A DNA stretch of 7,237 nucleotides, taken from contig CAJULJ010000102.1 of the NCBI GenBank assembly GCA_910587395.1, forward strand, positions 1-7,237, given 5' to 3'. Numbering within the stretch: the first letter of the stretch is position 1; each line of letters starts with the position of its first letter. The notes below the pieces were generated by a model, which saw only the letters and a list, made by a program, of their open reading frames with translations, did no database searches and had not been told where the DNA came from. Shown one piece after another: positions 5,216 to 7,237 of this stretch. Made by a program: the position numbers and the translations under genes. This DNA comes from an uncultured Oscillospiraceae bacterium. GTDB taxonomy: Bacteria; Bacillota; Clostridia; Oscillospirales; Oscillospiraceae.

Positions 5216-5518
5216 ATGCGCAAGACACTGGAGAATCTCTACTATGGCAACATCACACCCGGCGAACAGCAAATGGCACCAGACTCGGAGCTGAAGCAGG
5301 CGGTGGACCGTGTCTCCCGCTACGAAAGCCAGCTTACAGAGCAGTTGAACGAAGCCGAGCGGATGATCCTTGAAAAACTCATCCGGTCACAGCACGAGAT
5401 TGACAGCATCACAGCCGTGGAAAATTTCATTCTGGGTTTCCGGTTGGGAGTTCGAATGATGGCTGAGTGCATGGACGGCAGTGATGGTGCCATCCGGGAG
5501 GTGACCGACCATGGCTAA
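5216..5518 (+). CDS. Small integrase-associated protein, DUF6809-like
   Basis: The 100-residue product starts MRKTLENLYYGNITPGEQ and ends near FILGFRLGVRMMAE plus a short acidic tail. This layout matches small proteins of the DUF6809 type found in clostridial genomes and elements: an N-terminal LYxGxIxP-like motif, a central charged coiled-coil-like helix (about residues 24-62), and a C-terminal F-x-x-G-F-R-L-G segment (about 74-84). Their biochemical function is unknown. The start at 5216 is chosen because AAGGAGGTG (5201-5209) lies 6 bp upstream; an in-frame ATG at 5186 would place that site inside the gene. The stop overlaps the integrase start by 8 bp, so the two are probably translationally coupled. 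No helix-turn-helix is obvious, so I do not call it an excisionase. Confidence 0.75.
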   Translation: MRKTLENLYYGNITPGEQQMAPDSELKQAVDRVSRYESQLTEQLNEAERMILEKLIRSQHEIDSITAVENFILGFRLGVRMMAECMDGSDGAIREVTDHG

Positions 5519-6581
5519 AAAGCGGGCCAACGGCGAAGGCAACATCCGCAAGCGCAAAGATGGCCGTTGGGAGGGCCGCTACACAGCGGGCCACGACCCG
5601 GACACTGGCAAAGCCATCTACAAAAATGTGCTGGCGAAAACCCAGAAGGAGTGCAAGGAAAAGCTGGCGGCGGCGCTGGAGCAGGCCGGAAAAGTTGATG
5701 CCAGCAAAACCGGCCAATTCACGGTGGGCCAGTGGGTGGAAACCTGGTTCGAGAACTACGCCAAACCCTCCATCCGTGAAACCACCGCCTCCTATTACAA
5801 AAACTACATCGACAAGCACATCGTGCCAAACATCGGCAAAATCAAGCTGAATAAACTCACCACTCTGGACATCCAGAAGTTTTACAACAATGCCAAGACC
5901 AAAGGCCGGGTGAAGCGGTACGAGGGTATGAAAGACCTGAGCCTGAGCGCCAAAACTATCCGGGGCCTCCACGCCATGCTCCGACAGTGCTTGGACCAGG
6001 CAGTCCAGGAGCGGCTGATCCCCTACAATCCCGCTGCCGGGTGCAAGCTGCCGCCGAAGGAGAAAACGGAGATGCGCACCCTTCCAGCAGAGAAAATCAG
6101 CTCCTATCTCGCCGCCGCACAGGAACACGGTGTTCTCCCCATGTTCTACCTGGAGCTGACCACAGGCATCCGGCGCGGCGAACTGGTGGCGCTCCTCTGG
6201 GATGACCTTGACCTGGAAAACCGGACCCTGAACATCTCCAAGTCCGCTGGACGGATCAACGGGGAAGTGAAGGTAACCCAGCCCAAGACCGCCAACTCGG
6301 TGCGGACTATCTTCCTGCCCGAAGAAACCGTAGCTCTGCTGGTCCAGGAACACACCAAACACCCCGGCAATCCGATTATGTTCCCCTCCCCAGTAACGGG
6401 TAGACTCTACGGCCCGGACTGCATCGGGCGGTTGCACAAAACTCTGCTAAAAAAGGCGGGAATCACCGAAAAAATTCCCTTCCACGGACTGCGTCACCCA
6501 AATGTCAAGCCCAAGACAAAATTTTTATTTAACTGGGCACAGGCATATGATATTATCTCACCCAATACTACTATTCTATAA
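5511..6581 (+). pseudogene. Tyrosine recombinase (integrase), 3'-truncated
   Basis: Integrases of this family cut and join DNA at attachment sites when phages or conjugative elements integrate and excise. Residues 1-60 form an arm-binding AP2-like domain (GEGNIRKRKDGRWEGRY). Residues 70-175 form the SAM-like core-binding domain. The catalytic domain runs from about 186. Catalytic Arg221 (TTGIRRGE), Lys259 (PKTANSVRTI) and the HxxR box His325/Arg328 (HGLRH) are present. After His329 (6497) homology stops: the expected T-F-A-T helix, the LGH box and the nucleophilic Tyr (TYTH) are absent. They are replaced by 27 unrelated residues encoded by AT-rich DNA. About 55-65 residues are missing, so the enzyme should be inactive in strand cleavage. 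The ATG at 5511 overlaps the upstream gene by 8 bp. It probably marks one end of a mobile element that lost its integrase tail by insertion or deletion. Confidence 0.88.
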
Positions 6582-6593
6582 TGACTTGTAAAA
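6498..6593. other. Junction of the integrase remnant with AT-rich foreign DNA
   Basis: From 6498 base composition shifts abruptly and the integrase reading no longer resembles its family. The first bases contain a short inverted pair TGTC/GACA (6503-6518 area) followed by ATTTTTATTT. An 8-bp inverted repeat, CATATGAT (6544-6551) and ATCATATG (6593-6600), brackets the chimeric integrase end. No transposase is visible, so this is the edge of an inserted or rearranged segment whose identity I cannot name. Confidence 0.5.
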
Positions 6594-7237
6594 TCATATG
6601 TTCAGAGAATTCTCTTGTAAATAAATTATCTTTGGATCTATTATCTTATATTCAGTCTCTCCGGTCAGTTTTTTGTGCATATCTAATGCTCCAAGACTTG
6701 CCATCTCAGAAAGAATTCCAGAGGCCACATCAATATTTATCTCATTGTTCTTTGCAAAATCTTCTACCGAAATATTTATTCCATTATTCTGTATAAGCGC
6801 ATGGACATAGTGACCTTTTTCTGGATATGCATCCTCACAAGTAGTTTCACAAAACTCATGAAGTGCTTTGTTAAAAACTTGTTTAGTAATTTTATATGCT
6901 GTAGCATTTACGGACCTAGCAGTATGTCTCACAATAGTATTGCATAAACGAATCATATGTCTAGGATTCTTAAATGAATACTTTACAATGACTTTGTCAA
7001 TATCAATTAAGTCCTTTTCGCAAAAAATTTGCAAACTATCTACTTTTTTATTGTTATATGTCATTAAGCGGAGTTTATACATCTTTTCTATATCGGAATC
7101 ATTCCATTCTATAACATACGGTCTAGGACGGGTTCTGTCTGACCTTATTTCCATCTTCAGTTTTCTGCTTGTATCTTTAAGCTTACATGGCGTCGTCAAT
7201 AAAAATATGATATAATCGTCCTCAAAGAAAAGGGGGG
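6594..7237 (-). CDS. C-terminal part of a probable P-loop ATPase with winged-helix-like tail (partial)
   Basis: The frame is open from the right edge to TGA at 6596-6594, giving about 213 residues. A TTG at 7199 could be taken as a start, but reading continues upstream without a stop through LFFEDDYIIFLLTT to the window edge and no ribosome binding site precedes the TTG, so the gene very probably starts outside. The visible part fits the end of an AAA/KAP-like ATPase. There is a hydrophobic strand YIIFLLTT (sensor-1-like), then YVIEWNDSDIEKMYKLRL, typical of the lid region of Sll1717-type P-loop ATPases, and NPRHMIRLCN, a sensor-2-like Pro-Arg. The last 80 or so residues (YPEKGHYVHALIQNN onward) look like a winged helix. 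Walker A and B would lie off the window. The gene is AT-rich, unlike its neighbours, and converges on the broken integrase. A role in a defence island is possible but unproven. Confidence 0.6.
   Translation of the reverse strand, partial: PLFFEDDYIIFLLTTPCKLKDTSRKLKMEIRSDRTRPRPYVIEWNDSDIEKMYKLRLMTYNNKKVDSLQIFCEKDLIDIDKVIVKYSFKNPRHMIRLCNTIVRHTARSVNATAYKITKQVFNKALHEFCETTCEDAYPEKGHYVHALIQNNGINISVEDFAKNNEINIDVASGILSEMASLGALDMHKKLTGETEYKIIDPKIIYLQENSLNI

Noticed and set aside
5427..6437. 336-codon minus-strand frame
   Set aside because: Antisense to the integrase, whose motifs are clear; no ribosome binding site.

Overview
The window looks like chromosomal DNA from an anaerobic clostridium, probably a gut Oscillospiraceae-type (Flavonifractor-like) organism. 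That placement is an inference. It rests on the GC-rich purF and amt genes, AGGAGG-type ribosome binding sites, a [4Fe-4S]-type PurF with a propeptide, an Amt-PII fusion, and a clostridial-style integrase module. Base composition is mosaic: fairly AT-rich at 1-560, GC-rich over about 560-3950, mixed at 3950-5215, moderately GC-rich at 5216-6497, then abruptly AT-rich from about 6498 to the right edge.

Left part (1-684). The last 49 codons of an unidentified plus-strand gene end at 150. A gene-poor stretch follows. It carries a good plus-strand promoter and ribosome binding site leading into a short ORF that runs antisense into the 3' end of purF.

Core (685-3953, minus strand). A probable nitrogen operon is transcribed leftward: a sigma-A promoter, a leader with a terminator-like hairpin, an ammonium transporter fused to a C-terminal PII (GlnB) domain, a 55-bp gap with a strong hairpin, then purF (glutamine PRPP amidotransferase). 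One gene brings in and senses ammonium. The other spends glutamine nitrogen on the first step of purine synthesis.

Gap (3954-5215). About 1.25 kb holds no convincing large gene. It has a 17-bp palindrome just upstream of the amt promoter, several strong inverted repeats (including a 20-bp stem), short direct repeats, one possible 57-codon ORF, and two copies of a promoter-like motif ahead of the next genes.

Right part (5216-7237). A small DUF6809-type protein overlaps by 8 bp a tyrosine recombinase. The recombinase loses homology exactly after its HxxRH box, so the active-site Tyr domain is missing. At that point the DNA turns AT-rich, and a convergent minus-strand gene follows. It is the C-terminal part of a probable P-loop ATPase with a winged-helix-like tail, and it runs off the right edge. 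This half looks like a mobile-element remnant invaded by, or joined to, foreign DNA.
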